From Thereva unica (taxonomy: Eukaryota > Arthropoda > Insecta > Diptera > Therevidae): a stretch of DNA of 64,000 bases. Both the position numbers and the translations under genes were made by a program. Shown in pieces: positions 51,996-63,755 of this stretch; within the stretch, counting starts at the first letter, position 1; every line of letters begins with the position of its first letter. The stretch is taken from positions 96,893,813 through 96,957,812 of the forward strand of contig OX465283.1 in the NCBI GenBank assembly GCA_949987705.1. The letters run 5' to 3'. The notes beneath the pieces are model-generated. The model did not search any database, was not told the origin of the DNA, and saw nothing but the letters and a program-made list of their open reading frames with translations.

Positions 51996-52984
51996 CCATG
52001 GAAATGGTACTTTAACATTGCAAAAATGCAGGGCAAGGTTTTATTTTTGGGATGTGTAGGGGGGTCAGTGTGAGCTTAAGTTTGAGTTTTCGGGATTCTA
52101 ACCCCCCCCCCATTTGGCCGCCATCTTGGAAAACGTATGCAAATGGTTTTTCCACTATATCTCCGAAACGGCACATCTTACCGGAAAGCAAGGACACTTT
52201 TTGTTTAGAATTAAATAATCTACAATTTTGTGGTAAAATGAATAAAAAAGTTATAAGCCTTAGAACACAAAAATTAGTCACAATATTTTCTTTAAAGGCT
52301 CTTTTTTGTTGTTTAAATATACTTCTAGTTGAAATTTCCAGACCATTTTCTCAGTTTTTGGTCTTTTGACCAAGAGCTACATTTTGAGATATTTTCCAAG
52401 TCTGTAGCTGCAGTACTTTCAGAGATAAAAGTAGGCTTCAGACGGACAGACGGACAGAGCCTCTGTATAAGCTTTTTTTTTTGAAAAAGCTAAAAAGGCC
52501 TAAAACTTAATTAATACATAACTTTTGAACAAATGGAAATTTTCGAAAACTTTTCTGAGGTTTTGTTTAGGTTACTAAATACTTTCGAAATGTTTAATTG
52601 TTTTCAAAATCTATGATAAAAACATATTGAGGGGGCCACTTCACGAATTCGCACCCTATATATATACATATATATCTATAATATAAAAATGAATCGCTAA
52701 ATGTGTTGCTAAGCGCAAAACTCGAGAACGGCTGGACCTATTGGACTAATTTTTTTTTCGAATATTCGTTGAAGTACGAGGATGGTTCTTACGGAGAGAA
52801 AAATTAAAAAAATTGCCTGAAAAAACAAAAAAAAACACTCCTCTATATTCCCATACAAAAGATTCGTAATAATACTTAAAAGTGAATTTGTACTTTAATA
52901 GCATAACATAAGATTTAAATGTTAGTGGAGGGGTTCCGTGAAAGCAAAACAATTGAGTGACATTAGTATCGTATAGATATTAGT

Positions 52985-54158
52985 GGCAATATTTGTCAAT
53001 ATTTATACGATGGTAACATTGAATCATTGTTTTGTGTGTAATCGATGTTTTGGCGGGGTACCACTTTCTTCACAACCCCCTCGACATGGGTATCAAATGA
53101 AAAGCTATGATAAGTAGACTACAATAAGCAATGTAGTATACAAAATATACCTTTAGATCCATGGCAGCCATCTTAAGAGGCCGGATTACCACTTCGTTCA
53201 CAACCCCCTCAACATGGGTATCAAATGAAAGAGTATGATAAGTAGAACGCAATAAGCAATGTGGTATACTCAATATACGTTAGATCCATGGCGGCCTCTT
53301 AAGAGGCCGGATTACCACTTTCTTCACAACACCTCGACATGGGTATCAAATGAAAGGGAAGGATAATAGAATACAATAAACAATAAAGTAAACTCAGTCC
53401 ATGGCGGACATCTCAAGAGGGCGGATTACCACTTTTTTGATATCCCACTCGACATAGGTATCAAATGAAAGGATATGATAAGTAGAATACAATAAGCAAT
53501 GTATTATACAAAATATACCTTTAGATCCATGGCGGCCGTCTGAAGAGGCTGGGTTACCACTTCCTTCACAACCCGCTCAACATGGGTATCAAATGAAAGG
53601 GTATGATAACTAGAATACAGTAAGCAATGTAGTATACAAAATATACCTTTAGATCCATCGCGGCCATCTCAAGAGGCCGGATTACCACTTCCTTCACAAC
53701 CCCCTCAACTTGGGTATCAAATGAAAGAGTATGATAAGTAGAACGCAATAAGCAATGTGGTATACTCAATATACGTTAGATCCATGGCGGCCTCTCAAGA
53801 GGCCGGATTACCACTTTCTTCACAACCACCTCGACATGGGTATCAAATGAAAGGGTATGATAATGGGAATACAATAAACAATAAAGTCAACTCAGTCCAT
53901 GGCGGCCATCTCAAGAGGGCAAATTACCACTTTTTGATATCCCACTCGACATAGGTATCAAATGAAAGGGTATGATAAGTAGAATACAATAAGCAATGAA
54001 CCGCAATATACCGATCCATGGCTACCGTCGCAAGACCCATGTTCTTTGAGACACTTCATCTGTGTAAAATTGATATCTCGAAAAATACTAAGTCGGTGGG
54101 TGGTTTTATTGTTTACTATTGGCTTATGGTGCAGCGAGGCGTACCGGGTCCCAGCTAG
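52985..54158 (+). mobile_element. Nested Helitron-type element (type A) with satellite array
   Basis: It shares with the 10762 element a decayed 5' motif (AATCATTGTTTTGTGTGTAATCG at 53022) and a 3' end (AGGCGTACCGGGTCCCAGCTAG|T). Its interior is the satellite array listed next. The exact left edge is not clear. Confidence 0.55.
53040..54030. repeat. Satellite array, eight units of 113-128 bp, four-unit higher order
   Basis: ATGGC-type start sites are at 53161, 53288, 53401, 53529, 53657, 53784, 53899 and 54018. Unit lengths 127, 113, 128, 128 then 127, 115, 119 give a repeat of about 496 bases (53161 to 53657, 53288 to 53784, 53401 to 53899). The motif GGGTATCAAATGAAAGGGTA is in each unit. 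Minus-strand ORFs here are products of the repeat. Confidence 0.85.
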
Positions 54159-54164
54159 TATATA

Positions 54165-54229
<65 letters not shown>

Positions 54230-54245
54230 ATATATGTATGCATTT
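54159..54245. repeat. (AT)n microsatellite with short (GT)n
   Basis: Alternating AT for about 60 bases directly after the CTAG terminus, then GTGTGTGTGT. The CTAG|T rule is consistent with insertion into this tract. Confidence 0.85.
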
Positions 54246-54248
54246 TCG

Positions 54249-54545
54249 AAATTCATCCCCTAAGGGGGTGAAATAGGTTTTTTCCAAACCGCTAAAGCTA
54301 TAGGGCTGAAATTTCGACAGTGCATCCCTATAATGAGGCGATTACTCAAAATTCATCCCCTAAGGGGGTGAACTCAAAACCGCTGGAGCTATAAGGCTGA
54401 AATTTTGACAGTGCATCCCTTTAATGACGTGGACATCCACTGAGAAGCGATTTTACGAAATTCATCCCCTAAGGGGGTGAAATGGGGTTTACCCAAACCT
54501 CTGAAGCTGAAGGGCTGAAATTTTGACAGTGCATCCTTATAATCA
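54249..54545. repeat. Minisatellite, three units of about 100 bp
   Basis: AAATTCATCCCCTAAGGGGG and GGGCTGAAATTTTGACAGTGC recur at about 54251, 54351 and 54460. It lies inside the type B Helitron and may be part of its normal body. Confidence 0.75.
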
Positions 54546-54908
54546 CGTAGAAATGAATGACTCGAAATTCACTTTATTTAATATTCATTTGTGATTGCTT
54601 CATAATTCTTGCACCCACGTAAATAGGCGAACAAAGTTAATGAACGTTCGTCAAAACCTAAAATGTCACTTCTCTTGATGACATAAACATGATGGCAATC
54701 TCTGCTTCAAAACTTGCAGATTTGTTCAGCAGAGGTGATATACGCAGCAATTTGTTTACCATATTTATTAAAAAAATGCACTATAATAAACCCTTTTAGG
54801 GATAATAACAGCTGACTTTTTTGTTTGTTTTTTTTTTTGAAGGAAAACATTGCACATAATAAACAGTTTTTATTTAAAGGCGTTGCAAGGCACGCGGGTT
54901 TTATGCTA

Positions 54909-54909
<1 letters not shown>

Positions 54910-54947
<38 letters not shown>
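54910..54947. repeat. (AT)n microsatellite
   Basis: Alternating AT between the Helitron end and the MITE at 54948. Confidence 0.9.
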
Positions 54948-54950
<3 letters not shown>

Positions 54951-55618
54951 CACCCTTAGAATGAAAGTGACCTAACTCAAAATTCCTGTAAATTCTGATT
55001 TTGCTATAAACTTACCTTAAAAAGCCTGCTCTAAAATCCTATGGCGAAAAAGAGCCCGAATTAAGAGTATAAAAGTGATAACGTATACATCGGTCATTTT
55101 TGTTGATCGCACAATTCACCTATGCATGTTATGTGAAAGAGACCGAATCGGTATTACGTCAGAGGTGCTCGCAAGTGGACGTGTATAAAATCGACGGATT
55201 TCGTATTGTGCCAGTTTATTGCAAATACGTACAGTCCATACATCTATAGAATTTTATGGTAAAAAATGACTGAAACCATAATGTGCCATCAGCATTCGCT
55301 GCATCTTGCTTCTTAAATAGGCTTAACTCATAAAAAGTCCCAGAAATACAGAAATATTTTTGACATAGAGTGACTTAATTTGAATCCATTTCGTATTCAA
55401 ATTGTCAAAATATATTTAAAATACATTTAAATTTAATATAATGTTACCAATCTGTACATAAAAGATCAATATATAAATACGCAAAAAATGAATCGTTTTC
55501 AATGAAACACGGGACAGATACTTTTAAATTTACTCAACACCGCACTTATTTCAAAACTTTCTTGCTCATTTCCCACAAAATGCAATTTTTGAGTTAGGTC
55601 ACTTTCATTCTAAGGGTG

Positions 55619-55621
<3 letters not shown>
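54948..55621. mobile_element. MITE, 674 bp, inserted in (AT)n
   Basis: The terminal inverted repeats begin TCGCACCCTTAGAATG and agree perfectly over about 35 bases. (AT)n lies on both sides. The interior is AT-rich without an ORF. The end style (TCG-CCC-TT) matches the MITE at 39989. Confidence 0.85.
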
Positions 55622-56750
<1,129 letters not shown>

Positions 56751-56949
56751 ATATATCTATATCTATAAAAATCTCGTGTCACAGTGTTTGTTACCGTACT
56801 CCTCCGAAACGGGTTGACCAATTTGCATGAAATTTTTTGTGTATATTTGGTAGGTCTGAGAATAGCTCGTAGGCTATTTTTTATACCTTTAACCAGAAAA
56901 ACAGATCCAAAATCCAAAAAAAATGGTAATTTTAGGAATTTTCACTTCA

Positions 56950-57094
56950 TTTTAGTTTCAATAGCTTCATGGCCTACCTATTGTTTGACAAATGTAAAAT
57001 TGTCATTAAATTGAATCATTACATTTAATGAAAATTTCAAATTTACGAGCTGTCAAACAATAGGTAGGCCATGACGCTATTGAAACTAAAATGA
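56950..57094. repeat. Inverted repeat (hairpin) before the satellite
   Basis: TTTAGTTTCAATAGC and TCATGGCCTACCTATTG on the left pair with CAATAGGTAGGCCATGA and GCTATTGAAACTAAA on the right, a stem of about 40 bases with a loop of about 60. It lies directly before the first satellite unit. Confidence 0.8.
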
Positions 57095-57097
57095 TGC

Positions 57098-59012
57098 ATG
57101 GCGGCCGTCTCAAGAAGGCGGTGTACCACTTTCTTCACAACCACCTCGACATGGGTATCAAATGAAAGTGTATGATAAGTAGAATACAATAAGCAATGTA
57201 GTATACAAAATATATCTTTAGATCCATGGCGGCCGTCTCAAGAGGCCGGATTACCACTTTCTTCACAACCACCTCAACATGGGTATCAAATGAAAGGGTA
57301 TGTTAAGTACAATACAATAAGTAATGTAGTATACAAAATATATCTTTAGATCCATGGCGGCCGTCTCAAGAGGCGGGGTACCACTTTCTTCACAACCACC
57401 TCGACATGGGTATCAAATGAAAGGGTATGATAAGTAGAATACAATAAGTAATGTAGTATACAAAATATATCTTTAGATCCATGGCGGCCGTCTCAAGAGG
57501 CCGTATTAACACTTTCTTCACAACCACCTCAACATGAGTATCAAATGAAAGGGTATGTTAAGTACAATACAATAAGCAATGTAGTATACAAAATATATCT
57601 TTAGATCCATGGCGGCCGTCTCAAGAGGCCGGGGTACCACTTTCTTCACAACCACCTCGACATGGGTATCAAATGAAAGGGTATGATAAGTAGAATACAA
57701 TAAGCAATGTAGTATACAAAATATATCTTTAGATCCATGGCGGCCGTCTCAAGAGGCCGGATTACCACTTTCTTCACAACCACCTCAACATGGGTATCAA
57801 ATGAAAGGGTATGTTAAGTAGAATACAATAAGCAATGTAGTATTCAAGATATACCTTTAGATCCATGGCGGCCGTCTCAAGAGGGCGGGGTACCACTTTC
57901 TCCACAACCACCTCGACATGGGTATCAAATGAAAGGGTATGATAAGTAGAATACAATAAGCAATGTAGTATACAAAATATATCTTTAGATCCATGGCGGC
58001 CGTCTCAAGAAGCCGGATTACCACTTTCTTCACAACCACCTCGACATGGGTATCAAATGAAAGGGTATGATAAGTAGAATACAATAAGCAATGTAGTATA
58101 CAAAATATATCTTTAGATCCATGGCGGCCGTCTCAAGAGGCCGGATTACCACTTTCTTCACAACCACCTCAACATGGGTATCAAATGAAAGGGTATGTTA
58201 AGTAGAATACAATAAGCAATGTAGTATACAAAATATATCTTTAGATCCATGGCGGCCGTCTCAAGAGGGCGGGGTACCACTTTCTTCACAACCACCTCGA
58301 CATGGGTATCAAATGAAAGGGAATGATAAGTAGAATACAATAAGCAATGTAGTATACAAAATATATCTTTAGATCCATGGCGGCCGTCTCAAGAGACCGG
58401 ATTACCACTTTCTTCACAACCACCTCGACATGGGTATCAAATGAAAGGTATGATAAGTAGAATACAATAAGCAATGTAGTATACAAAATATATCTTTAGA
58501 TCCATGGCGGCCGTCTCAAGAGGCCGGATTACCACTTTCTTCACAACCACCTCAACATGGGTATCAAATGAAAGGGTATGTTAAGTACAATACAATAAGC
58601 AATGTAGTATACAAAATATATCTTTAGATCCATGGCGGCCGTCTCAAGAGGGCGGGGTACCACTTTCTTCACAACCACCTCGACGTGGGTATCAAATGAA
58701 AGGGTATGATAAGTAGAATACAATAAGCAATGTAGTATACAAAATATATCTTTAGATCCATGGCGGCCGTCTCAAGAGGGCGGGGTACCACTTTCTTCAC
58801 AACCACCTCGACATGGGTATCAAATGAAAGGGTATGATAAGTAGAATACAATAAGCAATGTAGTATACAAAATATATCTTTAGATCCATGGCGGCCGTCT
58901 AAAGAGGCCGGATTACCACTTTCTTCACAATCCCCTCAACATGGGTATCAAATGAAAGGGTATGATAAGTAGAATACAATAAGCAATGTAGTAGACTCAA
59001 TATACCGATTCA
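57098..59012. repeat. Satellite array, 15 units of 127-128 bp, dimeric higher order
   Basis: Unit starts (ATGGCGGCCG) fall at 57098, 57226, 57354, 57481, 57609, 57737, 57865, 57993, 58121, 58249, 58377, 58504, 58632, 58760 and 58888. Two types alternate: one with GGGTACC, CGACATGGG and GATAAG; the other with GGATTACC, CAACATGGG and GTTAAG. The period is not a multiple of three, so the repeated 60-residue minus-strand ORFs are not genes. Confidence 0.92.
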
Positions 59013-59154
59013 TGGCGGCCGACGCAAGACCCATGTTCTTTGAGGCATTTCATCTGTGTAAAATTCATATCTCGAAAAATATTAAGTCAATGGATGGTTT
59101 TTATTGTTTACGATTGACTTATGGGTGCAGCGTAGGCGCACCGGGTCCCAGCTA

Positions 59155-59155
<1 letters not shown>

Positions 59156-59206
<51 letters not shown>
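59156..59206. repeat. (AT)n microsatellite
   Basis: Alternating AT between the Helitron end and the truncated 5' end of the CR1-like element. Confidence 0.9.
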
Positions 59207-59208
<2 letters not shown>

Positions 59209-59224
59209 TGCTCTCGATGACAGA

Positions 59225-59869
59225 ATGAAGCAGCTTGATTCTCGCCTGTCGGCGCGAATGGATGAGATCTGCAACTTATTTAACAATCAACTTGGTAAAT
59301 TGCGTGACGACGTCGAGACTGTGCAACATGACCTAGCCACAGTCTCGCAGGAACTGGAGGATCTACGTCGCCAGTCTAGGCTCCAGGACTTAGTCGTGCG
59401 GGGTATCCCGTCGACTGATGATGAAAATCCTAAACAGATTTTGAGTGCCGTTGCCTCCACTATCGGGCATGATCTCTCCCCATTCGTAAATGTTTTTCGT
59501 CCGCAAAAGAGACATGCCACTCCCCAGCAGCCTGGGACTGCCAAAAACGCGAGTTCATTACTGATCGTTAAATTGCCGTCTGTCAATGAGCAGTTGGAGT
59601 TTTTGAAGAAAAGCCGTCAGCATGGAACTTTAACACTGAAGAGGCTCAACTTAGGGTTCGCCTCCGACAGCATTATTCGAGTGACTGAAAGTTTGACGTC
59701 CAAAAATAATGATATATTTCAAACGGCACGAAAACTTTTATTGAGGAAGCTCGTGACAGCTGTTTTTACCAGGCGGGGACATGTTTATGTTCAGCTAGAC
59801 TGTAACCAGAAGCCACGCAGAATCACCTCTGCCCTCGACTTGGATGATGTTGCCGGCTCTTCCCTTTGA
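59225..59869 (+). CDS. CR1/L2-like ORF1 (coiled coil and RRM-like domain), 5' truncated
   Basis: 214 residues from the ATG at 59225; the frame is open upstream into (AT)n, so the true start is lost. A coiled coil (LGKLRDDVETVQHDL, VSQELEDLRRQSRL) leads to DLVVRGIPSTDDENP, an RRM-like start (V-x-G-I-P) also seen in L1/CR1-type ORF1. LLIVKLPSVNEQLEFLKKSR and a basic C-terminus (TRRGHVYVQL) complete it. It would bind the element RNA as a trimer or similar. No zinc finger is seen. Confidence 0.8.
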   Translation: MKQLDSRLSARMDEICNLFNNQLGKLRDDVETVQHDLATVSQELEDLRRQSRLQDLVVRGIPSTDDENPKQILSAVASTIGHDLSPFVNVFRPQKRHATPQQPGTAKNASSLLIVKLPSVNEQLEFLKKSRQHGTLTLKRLNLGFASDSIIRVTESLTSKNNDIFQTARKLLLRKLVTAVFTRRGHVYVQLDCNQKPRRITSALDLDDVAGSSL

Positions 59870-60174
59870 GCTCAAATTCTCATAGAATATATGGAACTTC
59901 CCGCTTTCTTCGTGGAGCTGAGTGTAGCGTAGAGTAAATGCTTTTATTTTTTTTTTTTATAAATAATTTTGTTTGTTATTAGAGTGAAATTGATTTTTAT
60001 TTTTTTTTTATTTTATATAACTAATTTTGTTTGTTATGTTAGAATTAAGAATTTCCTCAAATCTTCTTCTTCTATTCTTCTTTCTTCAAATTTCTTCACC
60101 TTTTCCTTCACTGTCTCTATTCTCTTTCTGCATGTTGATTCTAGTGATGTGGCTTTGTTGCTCATTAAATATTG
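59870..60174 (+). other. Spacer between ORF1 and ORF2
   Basis: About 300 bases, T-rich, in which the motif TTTATTTTTTTT is repeated (59940, 60000). It may hold a translation-reinitiation region; nothing definite is seen. Confidence 0.4.
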
Positions 60175-63009
60175 ATGTATTCCTCTGATAGAGTACACAA
60201 TGAAGGAAGGCTACTGAATATCCTCTGCTCCTCCTCCTCAGGGCTGAATGTAAGTATAATGAATGCAAGAAGCCTAAGAAATAAAATTGATGAATTGAGA
60301 TACTTGTTCGATAACACTAAATTGCATGTTATTGTAGTAAATGAGACGTGGCTGAAACCTGAAATCCCATCTTCCTATGCTGCCTTACCTACCTTTCGCA
60401 TGCACCGGAATGATCGTATGGGTCGTACTGGGGGTGGTGTTGCAATATATGTCACCTCCTCTCTCTGCTCAAAGGTAGTAGGCCACTCCATTGGCTCACT
60501 ATTTGAATTTATTGCTGTAGAAATAAAGTCGCCATATGACAAGTGTGTTGTTGTTAGTGTCTATTGTCCTCCTAATGTGTTTACTCCTGATGTTGCTAGC
60601 AACTTCTTTGATCTTGTATCGAGTCTCTCCCGTCATTACGATAGCATAATTGCAGCTGGCGATTTTAATGTTGACCTGATAAAGGCCAATGAACGTGCGA
60701 ACACTCTCAAATACTTTCTGGAGTCATTGGATTTGCATATACTAAATCAACTGCCAACATTTTTAAATTGCCATAATCCATCGCTCCTTGATGTTCTCAC
60801 TGCTACTTCCACAAATTTAGTGTTTAAACATAGCCAAATTTCTCCTCCCAGCTATCTTGACCATGATCTTCTCTTCCTCTCCCTTCGTTTTAATTTTATC
60901 TTCCCCCCTCTGCCTAATTTTTATTCGTACCGGGACTTCAACAATATCAATTCTGCTCGCCTTTTTGAAATTACTTCCACTTTACCTTGGGCTGATATCC
61001 ATAATACAACCTGCGTTGATACTAAGGTTGATCTCTTTAATTCTTTCATACAATCACTATATAATCAATGTGTCCCTCTAACTACAAGAAGACGTTGTAA
61101 ATCTCCAACTTGCCCCTGGTTTTCTAATGAAATCCGCAAATTGATTGTTGAGCGTGAGTACTTGTACAGACGCTATCGCAGAACAAGGATCCTGAGCTAC
61201 CTCAGTGAGTACAAAAAAATTCGTAACTTAATCAACAGCAAAGTCAAATCCGCTAAACGTGCATTTTACTCCCGCGAACTTGATCCTTCTTTGTCCACTA
61301 AGCAACTTTGGTCTAACCTTCGATCTTTAGGCATCCATACCTCTGAGATTAATTCATTTGATGTTGATGTTAACTCACTCAATGCATCTTTCATTCAATC
61401 TCCTCAGTATTCCTCGCTGTCTTTCCCTTCCGATCCTTCTTCTCCCAATTTCACTTACTCTGATGGTTTTAATTTCCGTTGTGTGGATGCACTTGAAGTT
61501 CTTCGAATATTGCTTTCTATTTCGTCCAATAGCGTTGGATATGATGGAATCTCCCCTCGCTTTCTTAAGATTCTCTCCCCTCTAATCATTGAAACCATCA
61601 CACATATTCTTAACTATTGCTTGACAACCTCCCAAGTTCCTTCACTCTGGAAAAAAGCCATTGTGACTCCCATTCCTAAAAAGTCCTCCCCTGCCGATTT
61701 ATCAGACTTTCGCCCTATAAGTATTCTTCCTTTCCTGGCCAAAGTCCTTGAGAAAATCTTATTTACCCAAATCTCACGGTATCTTGATTCTTGTAACTTC
61801 CTTTCTAAATTCCAGTCTGGCTTCCGTAAATCCCACAGTTGCGAAACTACTATATTGAAAGTAACAACTGATCTCCGTTCCGCCCTTGACCGTGGTGATA
61901 CTGGAATACTAGTTCTTCTTGACTTCTCTAAAGCATTTGATTCGGTAGATCACTCGCTACTGCTCCATAAACTTAGTCAACTATATCGCTTTTCATCTTC
62001 TTCTGTTCGGCTTTTCTCCTCTCTTCTCGCAAATAGAGCTCAGTGTGTTCGTCATAATAATGTTACATCCTCTTTTCTAAGTGTGCCTGCAGGTGTGCCT
62101 CAGGGTTCGGTCCTCGGTCCTTTGCTTTTTTCCCTCTACATCAATGATCTTCCCTCTGTTATCTGTCGCTGCTTCTTTCATCTATATGCTGATGATCTCC
62201 AGCTATATATCTCTTGTCCTCCTGACCAAATTGAACTCTGTGTCTCTGAACTCAATAGCACCTTGTCTCAAATAAACGAATGGAGTTCTAGAAATTTTCT
62301 AAAATTAAATCCATCTAAGTCGCAAGTACTTTTCCTTAGTCGTCGCTCGATGCCCTCACATGTTTTCCCACCTCTGTTACTTAATAATGTTCCTCTTCCA
62401 ATAGTCGACTCTGCCAAAAGCCTGGGTATTGTAGTGAATTCCAAACTCTCCTGCTGCAATCATGTCTCCTTGATGCTCTCTAAGATATATGGTACTCTTC
62501 GCAAACTGTGGCTACATGGCAATCTGTTATCCTCACATATTCGAGCCAAACTTATAAAATCTCTTGTTGTTCCTCATTTCCTTTACGGCTCGCTGGTGTA
62601 TATTTCTTTCGATTCATCCTGCCGTTGTCGTCTCAAAGTAGCATTTAATGATTGCCTCAGGTTTATTTTTCATATGAGAAGATCTGAACATGTGTCGGGT
62701 GTCCAAAATTCTTTACTGGGTTGTGACCTTTTTCAGTTCCTTGATCTCATGGCCTTGCTTCTCTTACATAAAGTTTTTTATACCAAAAGTCCCTGCTATC
62801 TTTCTGATTTCCTCTTTCCTTTGCAATCCCTGAGATCCATCAAATTTCTGATTCCTGCTCATATTTCCCTAATTGGTAGCCGGTCCTTCTTTGTGTATAC
62901 CCTGAGAATCTGGAATAGTCTTCCAAATCATATACAGCGAATGAGCACAGCCACAACTTTTAGAAAACATGCATATCTTTTTCTATCTTCTTCCTCCTTT
63001 TCTCACTAG
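60175..63009 (+). CDS. CR1/L2-like ORF2: endonuclease and reverse transcriptase, intact
   Basis: About 944 residues without a stop. Endonuclease: SIMNARSLRNKIDELRYL (29-46), VVNETW (Glu 58), AAGDFNVDL (Asp 164), SYLDHDLLFLSL (Asp-His 230-231). RT: KKAIVTPIPKK, DFRPISILPFLAKVLEKI (512-529), FQSGFRKSHSCETTI, VLLDFSKAFDSVDH (Asp 584), AGVPQGSVLGPLLFSLYINDL, HLYADDLQLY (YADD 672-675). The C-terminus (RIWNSLPNHIQRMSTATTF) is the usual end of this family. No RNase H. I start at the ATG at 60175; another in-frame ATG at 60259 precedes the first endonuclease motif. All catalytic residues are present. Confidence 0.92.
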   Translation: MYSSDRVHNEGRLLNILCSSSSGLNVSIMNARSLRNKIDELRYLFDNTKLHVIVVNETWLKPEIPSSYAALPTFRMHRNDRMGRTGGGVAIYVTSSLCSKVVGHSIGSLFEFIAVEIKSPYDKCVVVSVYCPPNVFTPDVASNFFDLVSSLSRHYDSIIAAGDFNVDLIKANERANTLKYFLESLDLHILNQLPTFLNCHNPSLLDVLTATSTNLVFKHSQISPPSYLDHDLLFLSLRFNFIFPPLPNFYSYRDFNNINSARLFEITSTLPWADIHNTTCVDTKVDLFNSFIQSLYNQCVPLTTRRRCKSPTCPWFSNEIRKLIVEREYLYRRYRRTRILSYLSEYKKIRNLINSKVKSAKRAFYSRELDPSLSTKQLWSNLRSLGIHTSEINSFDVDVNSLNASFIQSPQYSSLSFPSDPSSPNFTYSDGFNFRCVDALEVLRILLSISSNSVGYDGISPRFLKILSPLIIETITHILNYCLTTSQVPSLWKKAIVTPIPKKSSPADLSDFRPISILPFLAKVLEKILFTQISRYLDSCNFLSKFQSGFRKSHSCETTILKVTTDLRSALDRGDTGILVLLDFSKAFDSVDHSLLLHKLSQLYRFSSSSVRLFSSLLANRAQCVRHNNVTSSFLSVPAGVPQGSVLGPLLFSLYINDLPSVICRCFFHLYADDLQLYISCPPDQIELCVSELNSTLSQINEWSSRNFLKLNPSKSQVLFLSRRSMPSHVFPPLLLNNVPLPIVDSAKSLGIVVNSKLSCCNHVSLMLSKIYGTLRKLWLHGNLLSSHIRAKLIKSLVVPHFLYGSLVYISFDSSCRCRLKVAFNDCLRFIFHMRRSEHVSGVQNSLLGCDLFQFLDLMALLLLHKVFYTKSPCYLSDFLFPLQSLRSIKFLIPAHISLIGSRSFFVYTLRIWNSLPNHIQRMSTATTFRKHAYLFLSSSSFSH

Positions 63010-63213
63010 CTTTCTCTATCTCTCTCCCATTTCTGTCTCATTTTTAATTTTTTAATTCTTTAATTCTATTTTAGTATTTTAATTTCCATTTTAATTGTAA
63101 TTTTTAATTTTAAGCTTATGTTTGCTTTTTATATTTATTTTTTTCTTTCTTTTATATCCACCTTATTATGTACTCTAAAAGATGTAAATCTTGTGTACTT
63201 TCATTGAAATATA
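63010..63213 (+). other. 3' UTR of the CR1/L2-like element
   Basis: T-rich tail with no gene, ending at the ATT-repeat tail, where a stem-loop might serve for RT recognition. Confidence 0.5.
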
Positions 63214-63219
63214 ATTATT

Positions 63220-63296
<77 letters not shown>
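63214..63296. repeat. (ATT)n tail merging into (AT)n
   Basis: Seven ATT units followed by about 60 bases of alternating AT. The (ATT)n is probably the 3' tail of the CR1-like element; the (AT)n is older flanking sequence or tail slippage. Confidence 0.85.
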
Positions 63297-63299
<3 letters not shown>

Positions 63300-63348
63300 A
63301 TTTTTGCGGAGAAGCTCTTTTGCTTCTTCGCCTGATTGTAGGTTTAGG
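63297..63348. other. Short spacer
   Basis: Contains AGAAGCTCTTTTGCTTCTTC, a small inverted repeat; otherwise unassigned. Confidence 0.4.
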
Positions 63349-63755
63349 TGTTACACCTAGACCTCTGTTGATTTGCGCTATAGGGGTGATGCACCTAAGC
63401 ACAGTAAATATTAGTTAGAATCTCAAGGTTCGATTCCGTTGGAATGAAGGAATTTATTTACAGATAGTACAGATATTTATACCTATGACTACAATTACAA
63501 AAATTTACAAATTAAATATAATAATAAATCAATACATAAACAAAATAGCATAAACTTAACATATTCAATTTGGATTGCTGCGTAAACAATTATTGTCCAG
63601 GTAACATACAAAATTGCTACCTAAGCAGAATTATTTCCATAAAATCGAAATATTTTTGATCCATCGCGGCTGGAACGGAAGAGTCGTCAAATTACATGTG
63701 CGCGTGTTTTGATCGTTGTTTGTTGGTTGACGATAATTTTTTGCATTTCTTAACA
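63349..63755 (-). repeat. Probable LTR of an envelope-bearing element
   Basis: On the minus strand it starts TGTTAAGAAATGC directly after a polypurine tract and could end at GTGTAACA (63349). The TGTTA...TAACA ends agree. A B-box-like GGTTCGATTCC (63429) lies inside, probably by chance. The right end is firm; the left is inferred. Confidence 0.5.

Larger units (their letters stand above)
50336..52674. other. Non-coding stretch with A-runs and tRNA-like pieces
   Basis: No gene. A run of 22 A lies at 50594-50617. Two tRNA-like segments are listed separately. From 52000 the sequence has repeated short motifs of the kind common in intergenic insect DNA (GACGGACAGACGGACAG near 52440). Confidence 0.4.
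52675..54909 (+). mobile_element. Helitron-type element (type B ends), containing another Helitron
   Basis: The left end TCTATAATATAAAAATGAATCGC with GCGCAAAACTCGAGAACGGC just inside is a common insect Helitron 5' terminus. The right end GCACGCGGGTTTTATGCTAG|T has the CTAG terminus and T. A second CTAG terminus (54155-54158) with type A ends is nested within. There is no Rep/helicase gene. Confidence 0.6.
56762..59155 (+). mobile_element. Helitron-type element with a 15-unit satellite array
   Basis: The 5' end TCTATAAAAATCTCGTGTC with CTCCTCCGAAACGGG is a frequent Helitron-like start in insects. The 3' end GGCGCACCGGGTCCCAGCTAG|T is the same type A end as at 12236 and 54158. A hairpin and the satellite fill the interior. 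No Rep/helicase gene. Confidence 0.65.
59207..63235 (+). mobile_element. CR1/L2-like non-LTR retrotransposon, 5' truncated
   Basis: ORF1 (cut at its 5' end by (AT)n), a 302-base gap, an intact ORF2, a 3' UTR and an ATT-repeat tail (63214-63235). An APE endonuclease and RT without RNase H, with a tail of short repeats rather than poly(A), fit the CR1/L2 group. It is the least decayed autonomous element of the window besides the LOA-like one. Confidence 0.85.

Noticed and set aside
57500..58851. A series of similar 60-66-residue minus-strand ORFs
   Set aside because: They are readings of the 128-bp satellite. The period is not a multiple of three and the frames differ between units.
63421..63460. 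tRNA gene from the GGTTCGATTCC motif
   Set aside because: No A-box, anticodon arm or acceptor pairing at the right spacing.
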